Assembly (NCBI GenBank): GCA_037179385.1
Contig: CM074185.1
Span: 8,737,371 to 8,801,370 of the forward strand
DNA length: 64,000 bases
From: Holothuria scabra
Taxonomy: Eukaryota > Echinodermata > Holothuroidea > Aspidochirotida > Holothuriidae
Direction of reading: 5' to 3'
Shown here: positions 50,601 to 62,600 of the stretch, one piece after another
How the letters are laid out: the number at the start of each line of letters is the position of its first letter
Numbering within the stretch: the stretch's first letter is position 1
Notes under the pieces: generated by a model
What the model was told of the DNA's origin: nothing
What the model saw: the letters and a program-made list of their open reading frames with translations, nothing else
Database searches by the model: none
Position numbers and translations under genes: made by a program

Positions 50601-53600
50601 TCAATGCACTTTACAATTCCCTGCAGCAATTGCCTGCAGCAATTGATTATCAAATTCACATACTATGTGCTTTTTAAGCACAGAGTGATAGTGAACAGCT
50701 GGAATGTAACCATATGTTGCCACCAAACTGTTTACTACACTATGTTACTATTATTATACCTAAGGCGGGTGCATAGCCAAGGGAGGGGTTCAAGCGGTCA
50801 AAACCTACCATGACTGAAGCTTGAAAAACAAACTTATAGCAAAAGAGTCATAATTATAAACTTTACTCTGTTTTTTAAGACATAAGTATTGTGCAATTTA
50901 ACATCTGGAGACCTGAAAAAGAATATTCTTACTCCAATCGGTTGTAGGTAAAACCTCCCTTGAGACACCTCCCCTTACCTATGTCACAATCCAAAAACCC
51001 CACCTATGACACAGTGGAGTAGCCACGGAGGGGAGGAGGGGGTCTGAACCCTCATGACCTAACCTTGCAATGCAAAAAACACCAAAAAAAGGCATTTTCT
51101 ATCTCTTTCCATAGACTTTTCCCTCATGTTGTGTCCCAACCCCCCCCCATGACACAATACTGGCTATGCGCCTGCTATGACACAATCCTGGTTATGCTAA
51201 TGTTTTACCTGTAACAAAATCAGTGTCATCCATGCTGTCTGAGCCACCAGAGGTCAAAGTACGAGTCTCATACATCAAGGGGGTGTCCACATCATAGAAC
51301 CCATGACATGTGATGAAAAAATGGGTCAAGAGCACCACCCCTTCACTGGGGGCAATAATACAGCTTCCTTTAGATGGTGGAGTGTTGATTTCAAAGGTAA
51401 ACAATGCATAGTTATCTGTACCAGCCCAAGAATATGCTTTAAGAAATTAATTGCAAAGAGAGATAGTCAAACACTTATCATACAAAACCTATAATATTGA
51501 ATGAAAGGCATGATGTTTCTACTGCAAAGGGAGATATGGCTAAATATTAACCTTTAAGGATATCTTATCTTTAAGAATATATACCGCAGGTTTGGGGGAA
51601 AGACTGCGGTTCCAAATTATAGTACCTGACCATTGGTTTATAACTCCAATTAGCTGCTTAAATGAACAGCAGCTTTGATTACCATTCTTGTTCCATAGAT
51701 GCCTAACAGTTTAGGGATATAAATAAGTAATGGCCAAAGTAAGTGCTGGCAAAAATCGAATCAAATTACTCATGTACATTGAAGGTTTAGCTCCCCTTTC
51801 AGTTTAATCTGAGATAAACTGCTATCAAGTGTCAACCTTCTGGACTATTGTCAAATGCTTGAATGGGCATCTAATTGGTATTGAAAACAGTTCTTGACAA
51901 AGTGAAGTATAGGACAAATTTTCTGAGAAGATAATTACACTGCATTAATAACAAAAAAATGTGAGTTTCAATCTCTTTAAGATCTGTGGAAAGAAAGATT
52001 GACTCATACAAGATTCTTTATTCAGACCACCTTTGACAACTAAAGAGGGTATTACTACATGAAATAAAAAGGAGTTACAATGCACATTCAGAGCTTCTAG
52101 GACAGGCTTCCTCAGTCAAATTTTCTGAAGCACCACATTGTTAAATGTTACTGATATAATGTGCCACTGAGCACCATCCTGTGGGAGAGGTATATGGGGA
52201 GGGGGTTTTCCCCTCCCCCTTTGGAAAATTTTTGAGTTTCAGTAGGGGCTTACATGCAAAATGTTGCTAAGTTTGTTCAATTTTCCCGCCTAAACTTTTC
52301 ACAAACGCAACAACTTTTGTCGATTCACTGGTAACTGTGAATCAACATAGCACTGACTTTAATGAATGTAAACTGCGTCGGTGATTTTACTTTTGAGAAC
52401 AAATACGACGTTATTATATCCTCGTCTGTATGTGAAGTTAGTCTCTGGGAAGTACTAGATTTTTTCACAGTACCTACTTTTGAGACAGAAAAATTCTTAT
52501 CAGAAAAGTCACAAAAAAGTTTAATTTTTCAATATCCTCCCAGATGTTATTTGCACCACTCCAAACCACGTTGTGTGCCACTTGTGGCGCGCACACCCCT
52601 ATTTGAGGAAGCCTGTTCTAGGACCAAAACATACTTCGTCATAATTCTGTATTCAGTCCCCCTATTCCCATGATCTAAGCGTGGAAAAAAGGGCAAAAAT
52701 AATAAGCAAAAGAGAGATCAGTACATTTCTATACTACATTTGGGGCATAAATATTGTATTGTTTCCTAGTTTGTGACCTAAAAATAACATTTTTCCCCCT
52801 GAGACCCCTCCCCCAGGTGACACAGTTTGATTTAGTTCGCCATTGCTGTAGAATTATAGTCTTTCCCAAATTTTGGGGGGTAAATTTGTATGATTGATGG
52901 TTGTACAATAAAATCCTGCTTAATTCACTGATTTTAACAATCATGTTACACAATAACATACAGAAAACTTAAAGTCTGCTGACCTTCACATACGACCAAC
53001 TTTACCAGGCTGCTCAGATCCTCTATCCAGAGTATGCAATTTGCTTAACCTTAGGTATTCAAAACCACTATGTGCAATAAGTACCTCTAAATTTTACAGA
53101 TTTTCTTTCGTTATACTTACTTTCCTCCCTTGCCGAACACGCCTCCCTCCCCCAACACTCCAGATTCCCAATAGCTAAATATCACACGGCAAAAAAATTC
53201 AATAACTCACTTGTAAGCCTGAGTGCAAGTCCTTTGGTGGCAATTCCTGTGAAGGTCCCTTCTCTAAAGACCAAGTATGCATTGTTTCTCCCTGTTGTAG
53301 TATACCTCTTCCAGTCAATATCTTTCAGGGTAGAATCCGACCTTTCAGATATCAAATCCCATTCATGCCGTGGTCTGGTAAATTCTGTGCAGTCTTCACA
53401 TTTTCCAGAGAGTACGAACCGCTCTGAAGGGTTCAGGTATCGACCACAGTTTTGAACACATCTAGAAAAGGCATCAACATTCCATGTCAACATTATATAC
53501 AGGTTGCTGGTTCTAACTTGACAAATTTGTTGAAACCAGAGCACAACATGGTGCTAAAGATCGGCTGCAATTCCCCTCACACAGAGGTACAGGTCCTGGG

Positions 53601-56600
53601 TAGAACTTTAAACTGCATCCAGTTGTGGAGTTTGTTGTAATGTGAGGATAATGAGGTTACCCTGCCACAACTACCTCATATAACATGTATGGCAGCTTAT
53701 TTTTTCTTGCCAGTATTCATGTAGAAAAAGACATAACACTGCAAAAATAACATGATGTAATAGCAATAGATCCATGCTCTATGCCTGTCACACATTGAAT
53801 TGAAATGTGAGAAATCCTTCCCTCCAAATATGAACACAGGGGAGGAGGGGTGATACTCCCCTATTGATTCAATTTTTCAGGGCAAACACTGTTACACACC
53901 CCAATTTGAAATGCCATTACAAAATCATTCCTGTAGCAATAATTATCATAAACCAAGCCAATGCTCTTTTTGAGTAAAAGACATTGGCATAAATTTAAGG
54001 GGAATAATAAAAGGGGGCCGCTTTGGGGCATGGGTGGGTCACTGGGTAATAGATGGTTTGGGTTGTGTCGGTGGGTGTGTCTGTGCATTGGATGGGAGGG
54101 ATGTTATTGCTACTTCCTTATCGTGCTAGTTTGCCACTGTCTACTTCCTGGAGAGCACTATACTGCATAAGTCCTTTGGATTTCCTACAGCATTTGCTTT
54201 CACGATCTCTTTCTCTCGTGCATGTATGCCATACATATATTGTGATTGTTTTCACCTTGCTGCACTTCTTAAAACTTTGATGAAACAAGTAATAAATGAA
54301 ATTGAAATTTTACCATAAATTTTTTAGTTTTTAAAAATTCCAAAGTGTGTGGTATTCACATCATTTCTCTACATCGGTTCTTCACATCTCACATAACCTT
54401 TGACAAATCCATTTTGCAAGGGACCATGGACATACCTAATCAGCACATTTGGCACATCTCCAGGTAAAAGTTGGATTTCTTGTTCCATAAAAACCGCCTC
54501 TCGGCCAAGTTTGGATAGCTCTAACAGTACTGTGTATGACTTGTTACCCTCCAATGTTTGGGCGGGGATGAATAAACTTGACGATGCAACGATTTTCAGG
54601 TTTGTATCATCAGTGATGGCAAAACCAGAATTGAAGCAACCACAACCTAATTCATGAATATTTAAAATGGAAGACAGTTGAAATGCAATCATTCTGTAGT
54701 GTCAAATTGATACAAAAGCCAGACCTGAATCTTCTATAGACAGATTCATGATTAATCCAAATTTAAAAGAATCAAACATTTTACAGGGACACAGTTCAGA
54801 GTAAGTGTGAATGATATTACTAGAACAGCAATTGCTTCAGTTGCTCAACCCTTCTGATGTAAATGACCTGTTCAGGTTTTATTTTGAACACAATTATGGT
54901 CTGTACTAACATTAGTTTATGTTTCTAAAGCAAGAGTAGTCATCACAAACTTACTTTGAAGCAATGGCTAAATATCACAATTTTCTCATTTCTCTTTAAA
55001 TGTCTTTAATAACATTTTTGGACATTAATATTCCACATTCAAGAAAAACCAGTCCATTACTCCTAGTACAATTCACAATTGAAGAGCAAAAATATTGTCA
55101 CATAATCCTGAGCCAATCATGAAACAAGACAGAAATCAAGTTGAGGTGACTGCATTTCAAGATCAAGTGATAAAATGTCAATGGTCAAATGGTCAGAAGA
55201 TTTATGAATATTCAAAATGAAAGAATGTCAAGTAAAGGTTGAAAAGATTGTTATTATAATCAGGTCTAAACCCAATTAACTGCTGAGAAAGTTTGCACAT
55301 CATTTTTTTTAGATCATGCTTTTTGAGAGTGCTCATTCCTTCAAACTATTGATGAGAAATAAACTCTTTAGTTTTGGAAACTGGTAGCTTTAGTTACTAA
55401 TATCTGGAGAAATACATGTCTGATTTGAATGAAAGTTTCACCAAATTGTGCAGTTTGGTTTCTCTTCCACATATCACATTAAAATTTTTGCTTAGAAAGT
55501 TCCTTTAATGAGTACCGGTGTCAGGTTAGGGTCTCGAAAGTTTGAAAATATGTGAATGTCAAATCATGATATATACCCTTCAGGCTTATTAACTTAGGTA
55601 TCATACAATAGTTGGCACAAAGTTAAAAACATTCAGGTCCTTGTGTATATATTGGGGTGCCAGCCAATCAAAGATAACAGATATGAATATTCATAAAATG
55701 GACAATACATTACTTACTCCTGCATGGATTGCTGTTCAAGGCACTGGGAAAAGTCTCATTTGATTTTCTACAAAACCATTTGAAAATTAAGTCTTTATCT
55801 CTTGGATTGGATGGAGGCCTGTCTGGATCATACGATGACGAACCATCCACAAGTACTTGGGAGTACCAGCCTGGGATGAAATAAAAGCAAAAATATGTGA
55901 TAAGAAACAGTTTAACAAACATTATAGTGTGGTGTGAAGATATCCATGGGAGTGATACAAAGGTTCTACAATGTCCTGCCACTTAATTCCAGGCCTTGAA
56001 TTTTGAGGTGTGTGGGTGTGATTGCACACCTTCACTCTTCTCAAATCACTGTGAAGACTCCTCACAAAGATTTAAGTCTTAAGTGTGTAATTTTTTGCAC
56101 TCTTATATCCCACCCAATAATTTACTGGGAGTGCAACTTGTACCACACCTGGAAAATTTAGAACTCAAGGCGAGCTGCTATTCACTACTTTCCCATATCT
56201 GAATAATGCTTACAGAAGATGTACTTCTTGAGATATAAGCAAATGAAATTACTAGATTTATGCTCCAAAGTGAGTTTGAGGGAAGCACAGGTTATATCAC
56301 TTCCTCACATTGACAAGTAATGCTTTCCTTTCTTTTGCCTTTCAGACTGTTTTATTGACCTCTAAAGTAAAAGAACTACTGAAGGGCCTTCCCACAGGGA
56401 ATGCAAAGTTTGTAAAAATTCTCATGTCACTTATGCAATCACATACTGATAATACGGGTTTGTTGAGGAGAAAATTGGTTGTAAAACTTTGAAGAAAAAC
56501 AAACAGCGGTCTGTTAATGAGAGGATATGTAAAATATACATGCTTCAAGTCACTTTTTGATGAAAATGTGACAACTGTACCTGCTCATATCATGAGAACC

Positions 56601-59600
56601 ACACATCAGATTTCAATGCAAATTTCACCAAAATGCTTGTACTAAATAACCCATTAACAAAACAAAACTTGATGTGACCTTAAGCCATACCCTTCTTTTA
56701 ACAAAACAATAACTCCACAAAATCCATGTCACTTAACATTGCGCACCACCACATATATTCTTCATTTAATTCCTTCATAACTCTGGGACAAGATATAAAA
56801 TACATTTTTGTAAACTTATGTATACTTACACACTGCAGAAGAACTCTCTTAGTGGTGTTCACAAAAACCATAAAAAATATGTAGCTTGACTGGCTGCAAT
56901 AAATGCAACTAGCCAATCATGTGCTGGAATAAATTTTATTCTGTCATGTCTTGATGGAAGCAATCACACTCTCCTTAGTAATTGTTAAAATAGCATGCAT
57001 TGTTTTCAGATGTAATAAATGCAGTGTGCACAGCTCCTTGATGCAGTGTGTTGTGACTGCATGCTAAACAACTTGAAAGATTGCATTTATTTATGCAACA
57101 GGAAGGTAGGTTGTGTAAGGCACAGTTACACAAATTTTTGCGTGTAGGTATTCTGTTTAACTTCTGTCTCTGTACCAAGGAGATTCACCATAACTTGATA
57201 AGTTTAAAAGAAGGGCCCTGGGAATATGTTAGAGGGATACTTAATCTAACGGTTTGGGTGAAATTTGCACTGAAATCAGGTGTATAGTTCTCAAGATATG
57301 AGCAGGTAAAGTTGTCAGATTTTCAACAGAAAGTGAACTTGAAGGAAGCACATTATACATAATATCCTTACACAAATAAACGATCTTTCCTTTATGTATA
57401 AACTTCAGGACCAGTTTTCTACACAACAATCTCATGTTATCAGAATGTGATTGCACTGGCATGAGAAATTTACAAACTTTACAATCCTCACAAGGAGGTC
57501 TGTCCCCATCAGCTTCAGCATTTATACAACAGACTGAAAAAATAAAAAGAAACAGAGCATTCTTTGTCAATGTGAGACAGTATACAGTAATCTCTGCTGC
57601 TATCGGGCTTTGGTAACTTTAAAACACAAGTTTTGAACTTTACTTGATGATACCTTGAGTACAGTATTATGAGTCCAATTTAAATGGAAGTTTCAAGAAC
57701 ACCAACTTGTGCATATACTGCATATATGGAAATGAGATTTTTGCACAAACCCTTCCTTTAATACAGATGTACTTACTGAGCCGACGAAAGGTGCCACCAA
57801 TTATCCTGGGAATGAGGGGAAGAGGAAGAATTTTTAAAAATGTTTGATTATACTTCGTCATCCCAATCTCATCAGTCCTCTTCATAATGGACAAGACTTG
57901 GATTTCGATGATGTAATCACCATATTCCAGGTTATAAGCTGGAATGTGTAACTCAATTAGATCTGTTTTGACACTTCTATCTAGTTGCAACTCATTGGCA
58001 ATGCTTGGATATGGGAAAATATCACTTATTTTGAAGATTCTCCAACGGTAAATGGTCTCCTCTGATCCCTGGCAATCCACAATTATACCTGCCCTCAATG
58101 TAAGTGCTTGATTTCTAGAGAGTTTGGTTGAAGAATTCCAGTTTTTACTACTGCCATCAATATGAACTGAAGGTATCTCACACGGTTTCAAAGTAATAAA
58201 AACATCCGACAACGAGGCTGAGGAAGAGACCATATTCCAGCCGTTGGCAACCGCTATAAAATGACCATCCATGGAGTAGAAGTGCGATACGATTGAAGCG
58301 TACCTCTGGGTCGGGTCAAAGGGCAAAGGGAGATCAGCTTTCAGGTACTGAGCTATGCTAGCATCCTTTGAAATGTTAGAGATTGTAAGAGACTGTCCAT
58401 CTCCAAAATCAATCGTGTATGAAGCTTCTGAGCCAACTGTTTCTATGAATAGAATAAAAATGACTTCTACGTCCAGATTGACAGGTCCGTTATTTACTAA
58501 GAACAAGCCACTGATACTTTCCATCACAGTAAAATTTTTAAATCCTACATCCTCTGAGAAAACATTCTTTATGCTGGCTGACACTGTGAAAAATCCTGGA
58601 ACAGAAAAGGTGTGGTTAATGGTGGCGCAAGAAGATGCATTTAGGCCTAGTACGTCAGCTATCTGCCATGTCACTCCCTGTAGGGTTCCATTCTGAATAG
58701 AGCAGTTGAAGAATACAGGAAGCTCTAGGGGATAATAGTCAGAACCTGAAAAATAGGTGGCCATATCTGAAAAATAAAAATGCATAAAAATGAACCATTT
58801 TGAGGTTTATATTGATAAGTTGATAAGTGATGAACGATGTATCTATTGTCACCAGGGACAGGAACCACACAGAGTTTTCAATATTGCCTTCACATTTTTA
58901 AACTGTAATTATAAACTTGTCATGATAGACAGTTTTCACATGATGTCATAACTAGTTAACTACACCCACTGCCGGACAAAAAATCAAGAGACATCAAGCT
59001 TGGTCAGCAGCTGCTTCTTAATTAGCTGTATACTAAAGACCCCGAAGTTGGTGGGACCCCGAAGTTGGCTCACTGTCACAAATCTCTCTCTATCACCATA
59101 ATAACGTTACTTTAACAAACCTAACGGTTTTGAACCCATCCAGCATTTTTTTTTCACGATAATGAATCCATTTCAGGTAGGTGCATACAATAATATTATC
59201 AGTCTTAAAGATTTTTCTACCCACATCCTACCGTTACATGTATATTTCACAATTGAAAACAGACTCCACCAAAACAATGAAAATTACCTTGCTATGGTGT
59301 ACACTGCCCTGAAGTACTACTCCATACAATGTAGTAAGTTGCGTATGTTGTGCTGAGTGCACAACCTATGTTATTTGGTTATTTTGCTTAGTTAGTGACT
59401 TGACCAAACTTTCTGTCTTTCTTAGGCAGGTTAAGTCAACAAGTGAAACAAATTTTGCACTGTACTGTGTGACAGACTAAAAAACGCCACTCTGACAGAG
59501 CAGGTTCAGTTGCTTAACTATGTCTGTAGTTCCCTATTGATAGGCGGCAAGGACTAGCTTGGTACATAGGTATCTGTACGTAACTGTACAAAGTCAGTGA

Positions 59601-62600
59601 AAATAGCCGATACACTGAGCATATGGCAAACACGCCACTATCGGGGGCTATTTATGACTGACATCAATAAAAATTTCGAGTCAAGTTAAGCTTTCTCTCA
59701 CTAATTTCTGGATCAGGGTATAAGAACTATCGGTAGCAATTTATCCATCAGTTTCATCACATTTTGAAAATGGAAACAGGAAATGATTTGGAATTATCCC
59801 ATTGTTTATATTAGCTTTGCAAAAATTACGACCGCCATTTATAGGCCCACCACTATACATACTAAACTACAGTTTTTGCCAAGCAGTCAGAGGAAAAGGC
59901 ATGGCTTGTGACATCAGTGAAAAAGCCCTTTATGTAGTAAAATGGCTGTTGAAGGAGTGGAAAATAGAGGTGGTGAAAATGAAGGGTTTGATAAGTGTTT
60001 TACCTGTCCCCTCGTTCTCCTGTTCAAAGTTGCACACAAGCATAATGCAGGTACACTGGCAGATTGGTCATTATCCTAGGGGTCTAATGGGGTCTAATCG
60101 TCTTTGAGAGATTTTCAATGAGGTACTCTCGGATGCAATCTTGTGCATCATCAGAGCTGAATATACAGTTCCCTTCACATCTCAGGGTTCCATTGGGGGA
60201 CCTCCCCTAACCCCACTTCCAACCTTGACTAAGCCAATGCAGCTTGAGCTCAAGGAAACAATCAGATTGTCTGAGGATATGTCTGTATAAATTGCTACAT
60301 TTCTTCCAGTGTGCTTTATAGGACCCTTGGGTTGCAAGATTTTCTCCTTGGATGTTATCCCCCTCCCTTGCATCTCACCAAACACACCCTGATCCACACC
60401 CCTTCTTGTTTCCATAAATCAGCTACTAAGATTTGCTGCAGTAATTTGTAATTGTTTTCATTTCTGTTAAGGAGCAAAACTACAGAAAAAAATGCTTGCA
60501 TCAGTTTAAAATTTGTCATATTTTGACCTGTAAGGACCTGTAATGTCCTTACACCTCCACCGGAAGGTGCATTCACCTGCAAAATGAAATATATGTATTC
60601 CACAACTTCATTTTTCATTACTTGTTGATCAGTCCAGCTGTCCCCTGCATCTATTTAAACATATGAACGCATACTTTTACACATCTAATATTCAACGTAA
60701 CAGCCATTGAAAGACTATGTGATTGAAACTACTGTGAGATTCTTGCCCTGCAAGTAACCGTATGAGAGGGGAACTTGTCTGAGTCACTTTTAACTTGCCC
60801 CAAACTATAGGACTGGGCATTTGCCCAGCCCTGAAGTATTCCAAATAAGCCATAGTGGGAGAAAATGCTGGACTGAAAACAGAGTCTTAAAACCAATGAT
60901 ACATTTCTTACCAGAATGACTCCACACACTAGCGCCCTCAATGTCCTGGAGAACGGTCACTGTCACAGGGTCGGCAGGCAGATCACTGACATTATTGAAT
61001 AGATGCACCTTGGCTGAATAAACACCTGGTTGAGGATAGGTCAGGTTTATTTGCCTCTTTCCAATAAGATCATCCCATGTAGTCTGCCTTATGACTGAAA
61101 TAAAAACATTTGACCAATTGCAGCATTGCAACCATATGACAGTCTTAAAGCTGTGAAGTGAGTTGGTTTGTGAATTTACTGACAAAATATTTCCAAAGCA
61201 GTAAAGTTTTCTCCACATACAAAAAACAAATGGTCACATTTAGACAATTCATGCATCCTGTATACCAATTAATGTTTCATGGGTGCATAGCTAAATGATT
61301 TCATTAAGTTTTTGGAAATTAGTGACCAGCCAATTTTCCATGTCATGTGCAAAAGAACTACAAGCAAAGATACAAAAAAACATATTTTTTTTACTTTTGC
61401 AAAACATCTGAATGTGACACTTGACTACATAAGCTTTGTCAAGTGTAGTATACTTCAACACCCTCATTAATTTTAATCAATATCAACTCAATCTTCCCCT
61501 TAAAAATCTTACAACAAGAAACCATTATGTAATGAAAACATCTAGACAGATATGTATTCCATGAGTATTAACTACACTGAAGTGGCTCTTTTTCAGGACA
61601 TTCCTGAAGAATTCACAGCCACTTCTTTTGAAAGCATGACTTGATTGGAGACATTTGGCAGCATTCTCGTTCATGTAATAATTCTAGTATGGATTCCCAT
61701 TGAAAAAGTCTTTCTACATGACAAAATGTCAAGGAGAATAACAAAATGTGATGAACAATATCCACAGACTTCCTATACATGGACAGAGCATACTGCATGT
61801 TAGATTTTCCCTGCCATATGTGCATGCTCTTTTGATCGCGGTAAAAAGATCGACTTTCTAACCTCAGTTACCTATTGTCATGGTGAGTTATATCAAGTTT
61901 TCAAATCCATCACTGGAGGTCTATTATCATCACTTCACTGAGCTTCTGTTCCACCAAGGAGTTGCCATGATTCCACTTAGGTTGCAAAAAATTACACGTA
62001 CTTTGGGCAGGATTGTAATGCATGCTGTGGCTAAGGTTTCTTGAGGAGGATTAATTGTCTATGAATGGGGTATTACTGTCTATAAATCATCAAACTGTAT
62101 AATGGGCAAGGAAGGAAAACGTGTGTATGTTTTTACCGTGACCAATTTTTCATGTGTGATTATAGGCATAGCAAGATGGCTGCCTGCTATGGTTTTGTGT
62201 GAATGCTTGGAATTGCCCAAGTAAATTAACAGATTTTGCACAAAAGTTGAAATATTTTCCAAATTAGACATGGCATGGTCAAAATCACCACACATGTTTC
62301 AGGAAAATGATATTGTTTCTCATTTAAGGTAGACTTTTGTTTAAAATATTACAGTTGTTGTCAAATCATACAAATTTTTTGCCCTCTGCGATGACGACAA
62401 TCTTCGGATAGGACGTACCCACTACATGTTCTGTCCAAGTAATAGGAAGTCCATGAAAATACCACATATTCTTGTAGTTGTGAGTTGTTCTTTCCTAGAT
62501 CGTGGCGGGTGACAAGTGGCAAGTGGAGGGTGGTGGTCAAGGGACTAAGGATGTATTATGCTCACCTCTCCGACCATCTCCATACATCAAATCAAGATAC

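Noticed and set aside
53211..53471. Acceptor just before the REJ Cys cluster (tag near 53461)
   Set aside because: It gives phase 2, which does not fit the phase-1 donor at 54398. The acceptor at 53516 fits and adds plausible REJ sequence.
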